The notes under the pieces: model-generated
Database searches by the model: none
What the model was told of the DNA's origin: nothing
The model's input: only the letters and a program-made list of their open reading frames with translations
In this document: piece by piece, positions 38,001-50,419 of the stretch
Layout: each line of letters begins with the position of its first letter
How positions within the stretch are numbered: the first letter of the stretch is position 1
Program-made: the position numbers and the translations under genes
DNA from: Tubiluchus corallicola
Lineage: Eukaryota > Priapulida > Priapulimorpha > Priapulimorphida > Tubiluchidae
Reading direction: 5' to 3'
Length of the DNA: 60,000 nucleotides
NCBI GenBank assembly: GCA_030141605.1
Contig: JAQGDQ010000245.1
Coordinates: 188,001-248,000 of the forward strand

Positions 38001-39805
38001 CTGAAACACGTTTAGATAATTAATTTGTTTTATTAAGTAACTCGGAGTAACGTAAATTTAACAACTTGAAAACTCGTAATGATCTCAGTAATGAAAATTT
38101 GAAACACAATTACGAATCTGTCAGCGTCTGAAAGTGATACTGCTTCTAACGCAACGTGTAATAATGACACTGTGGATATTACTTTTAACAATTCGCCAAA
38201 ACATAGAGCTCAAAGACAGCGTAGACGGCAACGTAACTTGAGTATTTGAGTCCTCGAGGGCCATATTGCCAGTTGTACAACACCGCTAAATTTTTCCAAG
38301 TTTTTAGGTCATTCTTTTCTGAAATGCGTATGTAAAATAATTACGTTTCGCCTTGACCTTGATCTGAATTGACTTTTCTAGTTCAGTCGGAAAGTAGTTC
38401 TGTGATGTAAAAAAGAACGACAGCTCAAGTTATACTTCCACTACCCATTTTGAAGAGATAAATGGGTAGGTTAAAACAAATCAAACGCACTGACGTAGTT
38501 TGATGGGTGACAAAACACAAAACATGGGCGAAACCTTTTATGCATTGCTGTGTGTGACTAGGCCAAGTTCAATCAACACCAATAATATATTTCTTTACTT
38601 GCGTGAGTCTTACTATGTCCGAACCAAAACTGGCAAGCTTAATTTAATTCACAGCATGGTGTGCACTGTGCAGTGATATTTTTCCATACTGTCATTATAC
38701 TTTCCGCTCAGCTATTAGTGCTGCAGCCGATCGATTTTGTTTTTAAATTTATCAGAAACTCCAGGAGCCTGAAAGCTCTTTTTGAGTTTTTGAGGCTGTC
38801 ATAGAAATTCCAGTTTAGCACACGCTCTAGCTGCTAAATAAAAATAATATACCATATAGAGAAGAAACTTCCACGTTAATGAAATACATGTCTACTGAAA
38901 ATGCTTTTGACATAATATACAAAAAAGCCAGTTTAAAAAAATACAGAACGAAAAAATCTCGTTCGTGTTTTATGGTAAAAATACAAACAAACTCTGCGCT
39001 ATGCGGACCACCAATGCACATTTTCCTCTTAAGGGTCCAAAAGGTACCGGGCGCTGAAGTTGTTGGAGCGACGTTTGGACACTGATGTTCAGGTGTCTAG
39101 TTCATGGGTCTTGAGGAATGATAAAAATGTGCATTCGTTTGAATACGCAGTGCGTATTCGTAATTTGTCATTCATAACTTACTCAGACATTCGAAACGTA
39201 TGATAAACAGATTACCATACGTGTAGCAAAATTCGCCAATCTCAAGAGGTTACTTATTAAACTGTCTCAGAAGTCAGTCATACTGCACTGCTATGGCGCT
39301 GCTCAAACTAGAGTGCCAAGGCGACTGCTTCCTATTCACAGTCCGAGCCCGACAGGCTGAATGTTAACCTCACTAAGTCTTTGCTGCCACGCGTACTGAA
39401 TACATAAATATGGGCTAGCACTGTAAAGGACAAGCTGTTTGCAAGACAGTTTCCATATTCTACTCAATCATATAGAATCCATTGATATCCAGCAGTATCG
39501 ATCAAACTGCTGAGATCAATGTTCCTACAGATTGTGTTTATTAATTTGCCATTTGCGTGTATAGTGAGTAGCATGTTATCCTAACAGAAGCACTACATAT
39601 TATAACCACAGCTCGGTGTCACCTATACTGAATTCCTTTCACTAATCAAATAAATTCCATTGATCGCCATGCACTCATATTGGAGCCTAAATTAATAAAA
39701 CAAACTTAACCCGGAAAGACGAGACGTCAATACACAGCAAAACTAGGAAAATAAATCAACTCTAAATACACCATCATGGCAAAATTACATGGTCAGTAAC
39801 AGAAT

Positions 39806-39871
39806 TTTATACCACGCTAGTTGCAGATATAAAAAAGATATTTTTATTAAAAGCAACTAGCGTGGTATAAA
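39806..39871. repeat. Perfect 19-bp inverted repeat with 28-nt loop
   Basis: The left arm 39806-39824 (TTTATACCACGCTAGTTGC) and right arm 39853-39871 are exact reverse complements; the loop is A/T-rich. One mismatch and two more pairs extend the stem outward. No gene surrounds it. It could be a foldback-element core, a small hairpin RNA, or a cruciform-forming site. Confidence 0.85.
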
Positions 39872-40620
39872 TTTATCATAAAAATTACATGCGTACGGTT
39901 GCTAAATCTACTATTGCTGAAAAACTAGTTTTAAGCAAATTAGCTAATGCTGAAAAAGATATGCACAGAAACCACGAATTAGGGGAAATAGAGCAAACTT
40001 CGCACACGAAAATGATTGTGTCATTTAATAATTTCGTCGCGGATGAAGCACACTGCTCATGTTATTTGTCATCCACACAGCAAGACCTGATAGAAACCAC
40101 AAGAGGCCACGAGGCTGAGAGCATTTTGATTTTGTTAAAGTCCTACAGTGGCTTTTGCTTGTCTGAATGCTGAAGTGATAGAAGCGAAGCCAAACTGGCA
40201 ATTTTGCTGTTTATCGCTTTCTTTATTGTAGCTTTCTAGAAGGAAACTTCTAGGTTTAAGATAATTTATGACATACTGAACTGCACAAAATTCCTTTTTA
40301 AGACTACTAAAGGCTGGTAAAGGTCGTATTGTGGGCCTGAGTGTGGAAAACACATGTACTTTTCCATTTATTGCTTGCTTTATTGAACACATCGAAACTC
40401 TTCAGTCTTCTTCCAGACTTGAGATTATGCACGATATTCCGAACAGTTTAAAATTATTAAGATGTTGTAGAGCGTTGTCGCATCTCTATGTAGTGGGCAA
40501 ATGCACACATGATAGTATCATACAAATTAAAACATACTTGTTTAAAATAGCATATCAAATGATTTGTCGTCATAAGCTTGTATTTTGTGAATCTGGGTGT
40601 TTTTTATGTATTTTCTTACT

Positions 40621-40766
40621 GTAATTTTATGGAATTTAATAGGATTACTGTTTAAGTCTGTCATGATGATTTTAGATATTTTTTATGAATCGTCTTTGAA
40701 TATTGTCAGTTGTGTTGTCTATAGATTTAGGCGTTATACAAAATAGATACTATCATTATTATTATT

Positions 40767-40819
<53 letters not shown>

Positions 40820-40820
40820 T
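40621..40820 (+). mobile_element. Probable LINE or SINE 3' end with (ATT/ATC)n tail
   Basis: The sequence GGCGTTATACAAAATAGATA leads directly into (ATT)n then (ATC)n at 40752-40820. A G-G-C-G-(C/T)-T-A-T-A-(A/C)-A-A-type end running into a trinucleotide microsatellite is the usual 3' end of L2/CR1-like elements in invertebrates. No RT sequence could be found upstream, so only the tail is claimed. Confidence 0.45.
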
Positions 40821-42169
40821 ATGGGTTAACCCTAAGTGACCAACAGTCCTCAATTATGTAAGAGAGAAGTTGAAACTGTGGCATCTACATAATTCACCAT
40901 TTCGTCTATTTACCAAATAAGCAATCCATTTTAAGTTGGTAGAACTTAAAAAATAAAAACAAAACGAACCGCGTGCTCAGGCAATCTCAGTAAAAATGGC
41001 GAATTTCACATAAAGACATTTCAATAATTGGACTGAACAATGTGTATGCAATGTCTTACTTATAACAATTGCATCAACTATATCAGGCAGGTCTCCACAT
41101 TGAAACAACTGGTTGTTTCTTCAAGAATAGACGGGGGACTACCCCGGACCAACACTCAAGGACAAAGAGACTAGAAATTTTTTATACATCTATCCTCAAC
41201 GAGAGAGAAAGCCAGGAAAAGTATGGCGAATGAAACCCCTAAGAGGCAGTTTTCCTATGTCGCTCACTCAATCAGGTCAGGCATTTTTTGACATCACAGC
41301 CAAGCATCTGTATCATGCATTTTCGGTATTTCCATCAAGCAAAAACAATCCTTAAATGCTAACTGATAAAAGTAGGATTCGTTCGCGAGATGCGCTTAGC
41401 CCCAGTAAAAATGATGAACAAAAGCGATGCTTTATTCATGTTTACACTGAGAGAAATGCACTAGCACGTTTAATTTAAAAAACATTTTCGCTAAACGACG
41501 CAGACTGTGAAATTGCCATTTTCAGCCAAAATTACAAAAAGCCATTAGCGCCTGGCTTTGCATAAAACAACAAAACGATTCGATCAGCTGTCGTTTATGA
41601 ACTTGAGAATTCTGTAAAGGACGAGCGCCGTACGGCGCATGCGCAGACGCACTGGAAGATTTTGATCACAAGATTTCATTGTGACACTGTCCAAACATTG
41701 GTACAGCAGCGAACACTAATATAATCTTTGCTATAATAACAGCTGAGAAATTGATTTGCTTCTTCAGTCGTATTGTGTATAACTAACTACTGACAAAATC
41801 AAATTCACACACAGATAATAATACTGATCCTGCATCTTCAAAGCATTGATAAACGGTTTGAAGTACCGCCTGTTGATCAATGTACTTAGACAATGTAGAA
41901 TCACCAAAGCTACTATAGATGTGTGTCGGTGCATTTTAGTATTTGAATAGCATCTCAAAAATAATACGAAGTTTATTGCTATATAAAAGATACAAGATAA
42001 TACAATATACAATATTATAAATCCCATAGCCTGCACAGTACAGTTACCAATCGTGGAAATTGTAAAAAGTGCAATCGAAAAGTGATAAGACAATCACATG
42101 TGGTGGAAAGTCACATTTGTTGATAGTGGTGCTACAGATAAACTCTATAAAAGACTAATAGTCACTGTA

Positions 42170-42270
42170 CTAGTCATAATTGTTATTGTGGTTGTGTTGT
42201 TGTTGCTGGTAGGCGTGGCTGATGTGTTGTTGGTGGTGGTGACGGTGGTAATAATGGTGGTCAGATGATG
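42170..42270. repeat. GTT/GGT-rich trinucleotide tract
   Basis: Low-complexity TTGTTGTTGCTGGT-type sequence, intergenic, with no coding value on either strand. Confidence 0.7.
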
Positions 42271-43825
42271 TTCATGGTTGTTATTACAGAACCAATATAA
42301 TGCAGTCCTCGTCGTCATTGACATCACTGTCATTTATCAAGGAACGTGCAGATAACCTTGTTCACTTGCACAGTCCACACTGTTTGTACTTTTGTCGGTT
42401 TTTCCTTGCATGTGGCATATTCGTTTACAAGCTATGGAATTACTGATGAACATGCAAGGACATTAAACCAGTGAATGAAAAAAACCTCAACTGATGGCGT
42501 TTGAAGTGCATTTAATTAAATGCAAAATTATGAGCAAGTCTTGAAAATGTCGCTTTATCTCAAGTGGCTAGTGATCGCAGTAAAAGCCAGGAACTTTCCC
42601 TACATAGATATCAGGCTTTCAATTCTTTGCCTTATGTAATTTTAAGTAAAAAGGTTGCGATATTTTTCCGTTCAAACGCCTTTCCGTTTCCGGGACGTCA
42701 ACTGAAACTTTGGATTAATTTGTGACATATGATTAAACATTGGATCTGGCAATCTCACAACGACATTTCGTGCGTCACCATGCACGATCATTACTCGATC
42801 ACGTGTATCAGTCATCTGTGCGCCAATAAATTGCCGTTAAAAGTGCATTGTCCAGCTGACACTTGGCCACTTAACGGCAGTAAAAGTTTTCCTGGAGCAA
42901 AGCCTAGCAGCTTCAGCACTGAACCCTGCTGAATGCCATGCAGGTTTTATTCAATTACGCCATACAAATTTCCACTCGTCTGCCTAAGTGGTTTGGAAAA
43001 TGCAATTGCCAGGCAGGCAGCAAAATATTCTACCTGCCAACTCTGTTGCGCTCTTACGAACACTTACGGCGAGAGTTTCGATCAAAATTGCAGTGTTACG
43101 CTGTAAACTATAAATAAGCAACACTAGACATCACATTTTGGACTGAAAAAATAAAAGCAATAGTAGTAAGCTGTAATAAATTACATTAAGCTGCTGCACG
43201 TACCTTGTGGACGCTCACCGCACTGTCACTTACGTCTTAAAAAGAATAATGCCACTTGACAGAAAGTGCATTATTGTATTATGTGCTCTCAGGTGGATTA
43301 TACTGTTAGGTTTATATGTTGCCTCACAGCTTGTCCTTTAGTCGAAGGCTACAGAAAGTAAGCGTATTATTGTGATTTCGTTATACCTACCGTCAATTTG
43401 TTTTGACGAAATGCAATTTCACACATTATATACTCGTATGATACCGACGTTAGACACCATCATCGCCCACATGCCAAACTAGGCACACTCGTAGTTTTTT
43501 TAACTTTCTTTTAACTATTTGCCCTAAACAAGATTAACTAGTGGACTTTACGCACTATAGTACAAAAACTGGAAATACGCATCAGGTGCAGAAAAATAGA
43601 ATTTTCATTACCAGTGATAGTAACTTATTGGGTAACATGCTACTGTTGAGGTAAGCGAAGTTGTACTTAACAGGAAAATGATTTTCTAATAAAGATTTCA
43701 TAGACAAGAGGCCAAAGGGAAAACTCGATAAGTCCCGGTTTGATAAGTAGCAGCAGCAACAAAAGGGTACGTCAAGCAAATATTTAACCTTTAGGAACCA
43801 GTGAAGCGTGATCTTGAGTAGGTGA

Positions 43826-43960
43826 ATTTGGGGTTCGGGACGGAATCAATGGTACGGGATGCTAACTGAGTGGGGATTTTTCGGGGTTCAGGATGAAGTG
43901 GTCGAGAACGACGTACGGGTAGGGACAAAAGGTTTGGAATCGGAATTCCCGACTGGGGAC
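43826..43960. repeat. G-rich degenerate tandem repeat
   Basis: Variants of GGGGTTCGGGACGGAATC recur several times here and again at 44878-44930 (GGAACGGGATTCAGGAAAG, GTTCGGGATGG). The stretch between the two blocks holds a LINE remnant. Confidence 0.4.
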
Positions 43961-44129
43961 TGACTAAAAAGCATTAGCTGCTTCAGCAGATTTTAGATAG
44001 GAAATATACTAGTAGGAGTGAGACGAAAATCATAGAAAATATTTTTCGTAAGGTGGTACCATTCTTTTATATATTATGTAAATTGTTCCCATATTATTGG
44101 CAAATCAAAACCCAACCAGAAAGTACTTA

Positions 44130-44720
44130 CAAGACGTTTAGAAAAAGCGGTTGACAATATATATATATATATAAATATACATGTACATAATTCTTTATTG
44201 CAACTGTTATACATATGCAAGCATCATATATACATGTAAAAACAAATAATACAAACGAAATGAAACACAAAGATTTCAATGTAAAACTTATACATCTATT
44301 ACAAACGATATTAAACATCAAACAAATGATACATATAACAATATAATACAAATTCAAATTATACAAGGACATCAAAAACATTCATTTCTGCACAAAACTA
44401 ATATATAAATAACATCATCACGTTCATCTTAACGGAGTACATACTTATATAACTTTTTAAAACCAATTAAAACTTGTTGTGGTCAAAAAAGTCTGCACGC
44501 TATTTACTTTGTCTCCTTTGTGGACAGGTCTGTCATAATTATAATTATGTAATTTTTTCAATAAACTTCTAAAACTAGAAATATTAGTTACTTTTTTGTT
44601 TCAAAGGGTAGGGCCGGTTGGTCATTCCACAATCCACATGGTGATTATTGATTTACCTATAGATTTGCGGCCATATTTATTGTTAATGTATTTTATATCA
44701 CGCGATGCAGCTTGATTAAC
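44130..44720 (-). mobile_element. LINE 3' remnant (ORF2 C-terminus plus 3'UTR)
   Basis: On the minus strand, three frames together give the usual C-terminal pattern of LINE ORF2: YINNKYGRKSIGKSI (about 44690), LWNDQPALPFETKK (about 44620) and SFRSLLKKLHNYNYDRPVHK (about 44560), with frameshifts between them. Most of the element is gone. The surrounding G-rich repeat occurs on both sides, suggesting insertion into it. Confidence 0.5.
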
Positions 44721-44939
44721 AAAGTTTCAATACGTTATCACGAAATTTAAAAGATTAGTACCTTAGTAATTGGCTCATTTTTCTTGATATGCCTCAAAAA
44801 TTGAAGGTAAAGTTGTTTTTGAAATATTATAAAATAATATTTTGTAAGTTATATGTCTTTTAAAAGTTAAAGTTTGGTGTCAGGAACGGGATTCAGGAAA
44901 GTTCGGGATGGAAATTTAGGGGTCGCGATCTTGAGAACA

Positions 44940-45056
44940 CTTTTCACTAGCTTTTATTATAGTATTTTAGTGCAGTGTAATGTAAATGTTTTTATGTTTT
45001 TATATGGCTTTTATGCTGAAATAAAAGAATTCTAACCCAACCTAATCTAATCTAAT
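44940..45056 (+). mobile_element. Probable retroelement 3' tail ending in CTAATCTAATCTAAT
   Basis: After TTTTATGCTGAAATAAAAG (which contains AATAAA) comes AACCCAACCTAATCTAATCTAATT. The tandem CTAAT end matches the one near 33917, pointing to copies of one LINE family. No coding part is recognisable next to it. Confidence 0.3.
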
Positions 45057-45507
45057 TAGGAGTAAAAGCAGCTTAATATAGCAACAGGACTTTGATAACC
45101 AGGAATTTGCATAGCTAATCCCAAATCAGATTCAGTAAGACTGACAATACGATTTGCAATTTGTAGGTGGGTTAAGGTAGCAATCACACATGTATGTGTA
45201 AATGATCATATTTCTGTACCTGTCAACCGTATTACGCACATTATATTATGCAGCAACAAAATTGCGGGCGTCTGTTTTGTCACGGCAGTGTGTCGTATTT
45301 CTCATTCAATGAAATAGGTTTCTTTGGAGTTATTTTAAAATAATTTTGGGGTTACAATATGGCATTTCATGCGAATGAGTAAAAGCGATGTGACATAGTA
45401 CAAAGATACCAGCAGTACAGATATAAAGATGAGGCTTACACTTATTGAATAATCCAGTTGGTTTGGGTCACATGGGTCACATAGGTGATGGACTGACGGA
45501 TCAAGAC

Positions 45508-45968
45508 TAATGATGGGCGATTTTGAAAATTCGCAATTCGATTATAATCTTGTTCTTGTAATTCGATATCACGATTAATCTTTTTGCGATTTTTCAATGA
45601 TTGTAGTGAAATATAACCTATAATTTCTTCACAGCTTCATCGTTGCGTGTCGTTTTCATACTGGGAAACTATTTTTATACGACACATACCTGCTTTTCGT
45701 TAACTACTCCATGACTGGTACATTACTACACGCGTCACATGTCAACGAATTTGCAACACTGTGGTTCACAATTGTGTGCATTGTGGAAGATGAGAAAAAT
45801 GAAGAAAAACGCAAAAAATTCGGTTTATTTGTGCTAACATGCTTCCTTTTGGTCAGTGTTCAACATGTATATTTTGCTCTCGATTAATCTCGATTAATTG
45901 AATTACTGTTCAACGTCGAATAAATCGATTTGTACATGGTTGTTATCTCGATTAATCGCCCATCACTA
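45508..45968. mobile_element. Non-autonomous hAT-like element, about 460 bp
   Basis: The left end is TAATGATGGGCGAT and the right end, read on the minus strand, is TAGTGATGGGCGATTAATCG, giving terminal inverted repeats of about 14 bp. Flanking 8-mers ATCAAGAC (45500-45507) and TTCAAGAC (45971-45978) match at 7 of 8 positions, with two extra bases on the right, consistent with the 8-bp target duplication of hAT transposons. The interior is rich in CGATTAAT words and has no long open frame. T(A/G)GTGATGGGCGATTAATCG-type ends are a familiar hAT MITE signature. Confidence 0.7.
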
Positions 45969-48795
45969 AATTCAAGACGTAACCCATTTCAAACTCAGGC
46001 CAGTCATCCAAGTTACAAAAAGTATTGACCTACTTGAACATTCGACTGAAGGTCAGACCATAAAAAATATGGAACAAAGAAAAATCTTAAACAGAAGACA
46101 ACTGCAGGAAGATAAATATAAATCATCGTAAATAAGTGAAATTGTATCAGCGTAATATGTTACTGCTAATCGAATTACGATAGAAACAGTCAGTCTGTTA
46201 TAACTTATGCGTAACAAAATTAGAAGTAAAAGAAGCCATAATATGACTTCGACTAGAGATCGAAACGTCAACTATTTGGACAGCTGTTGTATTCACCTAT
46301 CTGATACACCAGCCATGAAGCGATATCGATCTTACCTGGTGAAATATTTAACAATTTAGCCACACACACAGGTATGGCTGGTTAGGCTGTAAAATCGTTT
46401 GCGCTGATGCAAACGCTAAAACGCAGAACACAATTACGGAAATCGCTTGCATATCAAAAACCGTGATGAATGCGCACACGATCAAATAAAAATTTATGAG
46501 CGGAAAGATTATTACTTCAGTGCTAGTATATGCAAGCGCCAGCGGTAAAAATAAATGTTAAGATAATCGTAGTATTCTGAACTTTATACCAACATTACAC
46601 ACAAAATACAATTACCATCATTAATACTAATTTAATAACTTTGCAAGAGGTTATATACTACTTCATACAGTATGGAAAAAATGGTGGACCCATAATCTGA
46701 CTACATCAGTCGTTGCTGAATTCGTTCTAGTATATTCCCGATAAACTTTCATGACGATCCAATGTAGATTCATTTTGACGTAACCGTAGAGGCTTTTTCG
46801 AAAATGGTGTTTTGCTTTCAATGATTGCAGTCTCTCGAAACCTTTTCTAAAATTTAATTACGTGTAATATTAAAATGTTGATACTTATAAGTGCACTTGA
46901 TTGGTTTCCTTTAGAAGGAGCTACTTTTATTTGTTAATAGTAGTTTGTTTGTTGGTCGTCAGACTGAGAAGCGGGGCATTTATTTTTGCATTTTCTTGTG
47001 ATGTATTTTGCACATTAATGGAAATGAATTTGCATTCGTATTCGTACTCAGTCGATTTTTTTTAATTATTTGTATTAGTTTTGATGGCGATCAATTGCGA
47101 ATTCACGAAGCCTTAGGCTTTTTTTCAAAAGGTCATCTAGAGATTACGCCAATAAAAAACACGTTTCACACGACGGTTAGTTTTTGACCAGTCATTAGTT
47201 CATTTTTGTTTGAACCTAAGTCTACTAAACGCTCAAGATGCTCCAGACGTTACTGAAGCCGCTTCGAATTGTAGTTAATACTTGTTAAGTATTGAACAGT
47301 GGCTGAGCTAAGGGAAGTTTTCCCGACGCCTGTGGTTTCCCAGGCAATAGTGCATATAGTACGATATTGGCTGATGTATCTATATTACAGTAATCAATAC
47401 AAAGTGACGCAAGCACGCCGCAGGGCAGAACTACTGAGGAATAAGTGAAGCTCCAGAGAGTTCATTAATGCACTCTTAACGTCAGTAACAGGAAAGAGCA
47501 GTTAACACCATCGCGATGTATCTAGATTTAGACGGAACATTTTGAAAAATATTCGGTTCTTTATTTTGTCTAGTGGGTTATGGAAACCAGTGCGAAACTC
47601 TGCTGCTTTAACAGTGATAGCTACATAAAATCAATGACCATTCCATGCATGTGTTTCCAAAAATAAAATATTCGTGTACATTCTTCGTAGTATACAATCT
47701 TAGATAACCCTGAGTACTACAAGAAACATTCTTTGGTGCTGTTATTGGAGGTCGTAGGTGCTCACATCTTAGGTAATGAGGTTGCAGATGCTAAGTGTGC
47801 ACTAGGAGTGCACAGGCATGCGGGAAAGAAATTTACAATTTAATTTTACTGATCGCCAGACTTATCACAACGTTTTTACAAAGTTCACATCATTCACAAT
47901 CAGATATCTAATAACAACAACATTTAAGTCGCTCCCAAAGGTAAACATTTGTTGCTCTGTCAACTGTCATGCAGCTATTTGCCGCTATTGTACAGGCTTC
48001 AGCACTTCATGTATCTTACGCCAGCACAGAAAATGCAAAATTCATATAATGCACACGTTGCAGTTTTTAAAAATATCAACACATTTTTAATTCTTCCGCC
48101 GTATAATTTTTGTGGCGCCGTACTACTTCCTCTCATTGGATGTTTCACTTATATAGACGTAAGTTAACAAATGCAGGTAGGACACACACTGATATGCGAC
48201 CCGTATCAAAGCAGATGGAGCAATTATGAGAGGCAAGAACGAGAATATTTTCTGCAGCAGCCTAAGTTTTCGCAATTTTATTTCGCTGCAGTCAAAATAT
48301 AGGAACTGTATTGAAAGACCGATTAAGATTAGAAATAATAATATGGCATCTTAGTACTTATATTTGGCGCCAGGCCTGGTAATAAAAATTTCACATGCCT
48401 AGTAAAATTTGTTGTAATTTTTATGATGACCCCTAGGCCTCTTTCACAGTTAAGCAAGTTAAGCAATGCGAGATCTGGTGAGCCACTTATAACAAAATTC
48501 TCTTAACGAATCTCCTTATCACAGACTGCATGATGCTGAAACTGCTTCCTAAAGCTATAAAACCTACACTTAACACCGCGTTTAGTCAGTTTCTGAACAT
48601 TTTCAAAACGATTCACGCAGAATTATTATTACAAGAAGCGAATTTAATGCACGGTACAGCACGTCCTCCGGGATTGATTTATCTACAAAATTGCCTTCTC
48701 AGCGAAGTATTAAGAAATGCACCAAAGATTCTTATAGATCACGAATTTAGTTCGGCCCTTAGGGGAAACTGGAGAAATTTAAGGCAGTGAAAGAG

Positions 48796-48797
48796 GC

Positions 48798-48858
<61 letters not shown>
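48796..48858. repeat. (GA)n microsatellite
   Basis: About 60 bp of nearly pure GA repeat with one GG interruption. It creates an artificial Arg/Glu open frame. A shorter (GA)n is at 21857-21877. Confidence 0.95.
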
Positions 48859-48861
<3 letters not shown>

Positions 48862-49595
48862 GCAGAGACAAATCGCAGTCACCAAATTGAAAATACAAGA
48901 TCCTGTACAGGAGCAAACTTATTTCGTGTTTCTCAAGACTCACTAAGGCTTCATGTTACTTGTATCAGGTAATGAAACCTGGCAAGCGACTGTAATACTC
49001 GCCTGGGAAATAATTGCGTGACAGCGACACACAAAAAAAGAAAATTACAGGTAATTTGTCAAAAAAGCAGAGCGACTTCGCTGAAATAATCACTACTTGC
49101 TTGAAGGAGAGTAGTTGGGCGGAATTACAATTCTAAGCTTTTCTAAATCTGTTATTTCTGAATGCAACTTGTGCATTCTAAATGTCAACTGCAACATTTC
49201 AAATATAATCCACGAGCAATTGCAATGCAAAATCCACAGCGACGCTAAAATTTAATCTGCAGCCTGAAGTCAAAACGCCCAACGCTAAAACACGGTAATG
49301 TCTGTTGTTTTGAGTACTATAAAACGAATACGTTTACTCTTTACATTATAATTAAGTTAACGAATTACATAATGAAAATGTTTTGTGAAAAGGCTGTTAC
49401 AAAAATGACTATTATTTGCTAAATTAAGCTAAAAAATGCCTGAGCATTTGCATTTTTATCCTGTTAAGAATCTGATTCTGGTGTAACATGATTTAACATC
49501 AGTACTAAATGATTTAACCCATATTGATAAATGCATATAATTTCTACACACATGCATAAAATTTATAGGTAACACAACTGTGCAGCTCACCTTAC

Positions 49596-50295
49596 CTAAA
49601 AATTTTAATTGCACAAAATGTTCTTGAACATCAGATGCTGCACATTTCACAGCGTGTCTTCATGCAACTCAGGACAAACAAGTTTCTTAATGAATTCGTG
49701 CAGAAGAAAATTAATATTTATGGCGTGTAATATATGAGAACTGAAATATGCCTGTAGAAAATGTGTATTATAATATTTAGCTGTTGTACAATTCCAAGTT
49801 TACAGCAACATTCCACAAAGCAAACTTCTGGTTTGGGTGATTCTGCTTTGTTTTACTCAAATAATCTAATAGTAGTTTTTAGGCCATGCTACTTGATAGA
49901 AATGCATGTCATACAATACACTGCCTTATACTGTATATTTATGTACATCTTTTTTGTTCAATGTAATATGTCACATAATACATTAGTCTTTATCTGCAGT
50001 GCAAGTTTGTACTACAATAACGGCTATGCAAGAGGTAGCTTAAGAGCTTTTTTACACAAAACGCAAAGTTACGTAAAGCCAGCAATATAATTATAAAAGA
50101 AACAAAGTCCATTAAAAATTTGAGCTTACCTCCAGAATTTTTCCTAATAGAAAACACTGTTAAAGTGACGAAGCCAGCCGATAATGCACACCAACTATGC
50201 AGCAGCTCACAACCTGTAGCATTGAATAAACTAAATGAATCTATTGAGCTGACCCTATAGTAAATCATTAAATACATTGATTCACGTGCTGCCAT
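49596..50295 (-). CDS. Unrecognised two-exon candidate, possible small membrane protein (3' end not found)
   Basis: I do not recognise this protein. Exon 50130-50295 opens with an ATG in fair context and reads MAARESMYLMIYYRVSSIDS, then FSLFNATGCELLHSW and a hydrophobic stretch CALSAGFVTLTVFSIRKNSG, ending at a consensus GTAAGC donor with one leftover base. A 42-nt downstream block, 49596-49637, follows an AG acceptor, supplies exactly two bases to complete an Ala codon, reads SDVQEHFVQLKFL and ends at a GTAAGG donor. The phases therefore match. I could not find a convincing third exon below 49596, and there is no homology I can name. It could be the 5' end of a real gene encoding a one-helix membrane protein, or chance. 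Confidence 0.3.
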
Positions 50296-50419
50296 CTACG
50301 TGCACTTTTTATCCGCAAAAGTGAGTTGCGCGGATCTAAGAGAATCTAGACGTTGATTTTTCATCATCGTCATCATTAATTAAGGCATAAAATTTTCTTA
50401 GGCATCCATTATATTAACT

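Larger units (their letters stand above)
35040..49595. other. Large intergenic region upstream of complexin
   Basis: Apart from the elements listed separately, I see no convincing gene in these 14.5 kb. The proximal part should contain the complexin promoter and any non-coding first exon. A GGCGCATGCGCAG word at 41634-41646 resembles an NRF1 site but has no gene beside it. Short frames at 37815-38015 and 38110-38250 have Arg-rich ends and no recognisable relatives. Confidence 0.4.

Noticed and set aside
37815-38250. Short frames with Arg-rich ends (SVCGVTGCTSGANHRRRR and SPKHRAQRQRRRQRN)
   Set aside because: Frames shift, no splice pattern, no family recognised; may be a very old element but not supportable.
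41634-41646. NRF1-like GGCGCATGCGCAG as a promoter
   Set aside because: No gene start can be placed on either side, so a single motif is not enough.
48787-48972. Arg/Glu repeat protein frame
   Set aside because: It is the (GA)n microsatellite read in frame.
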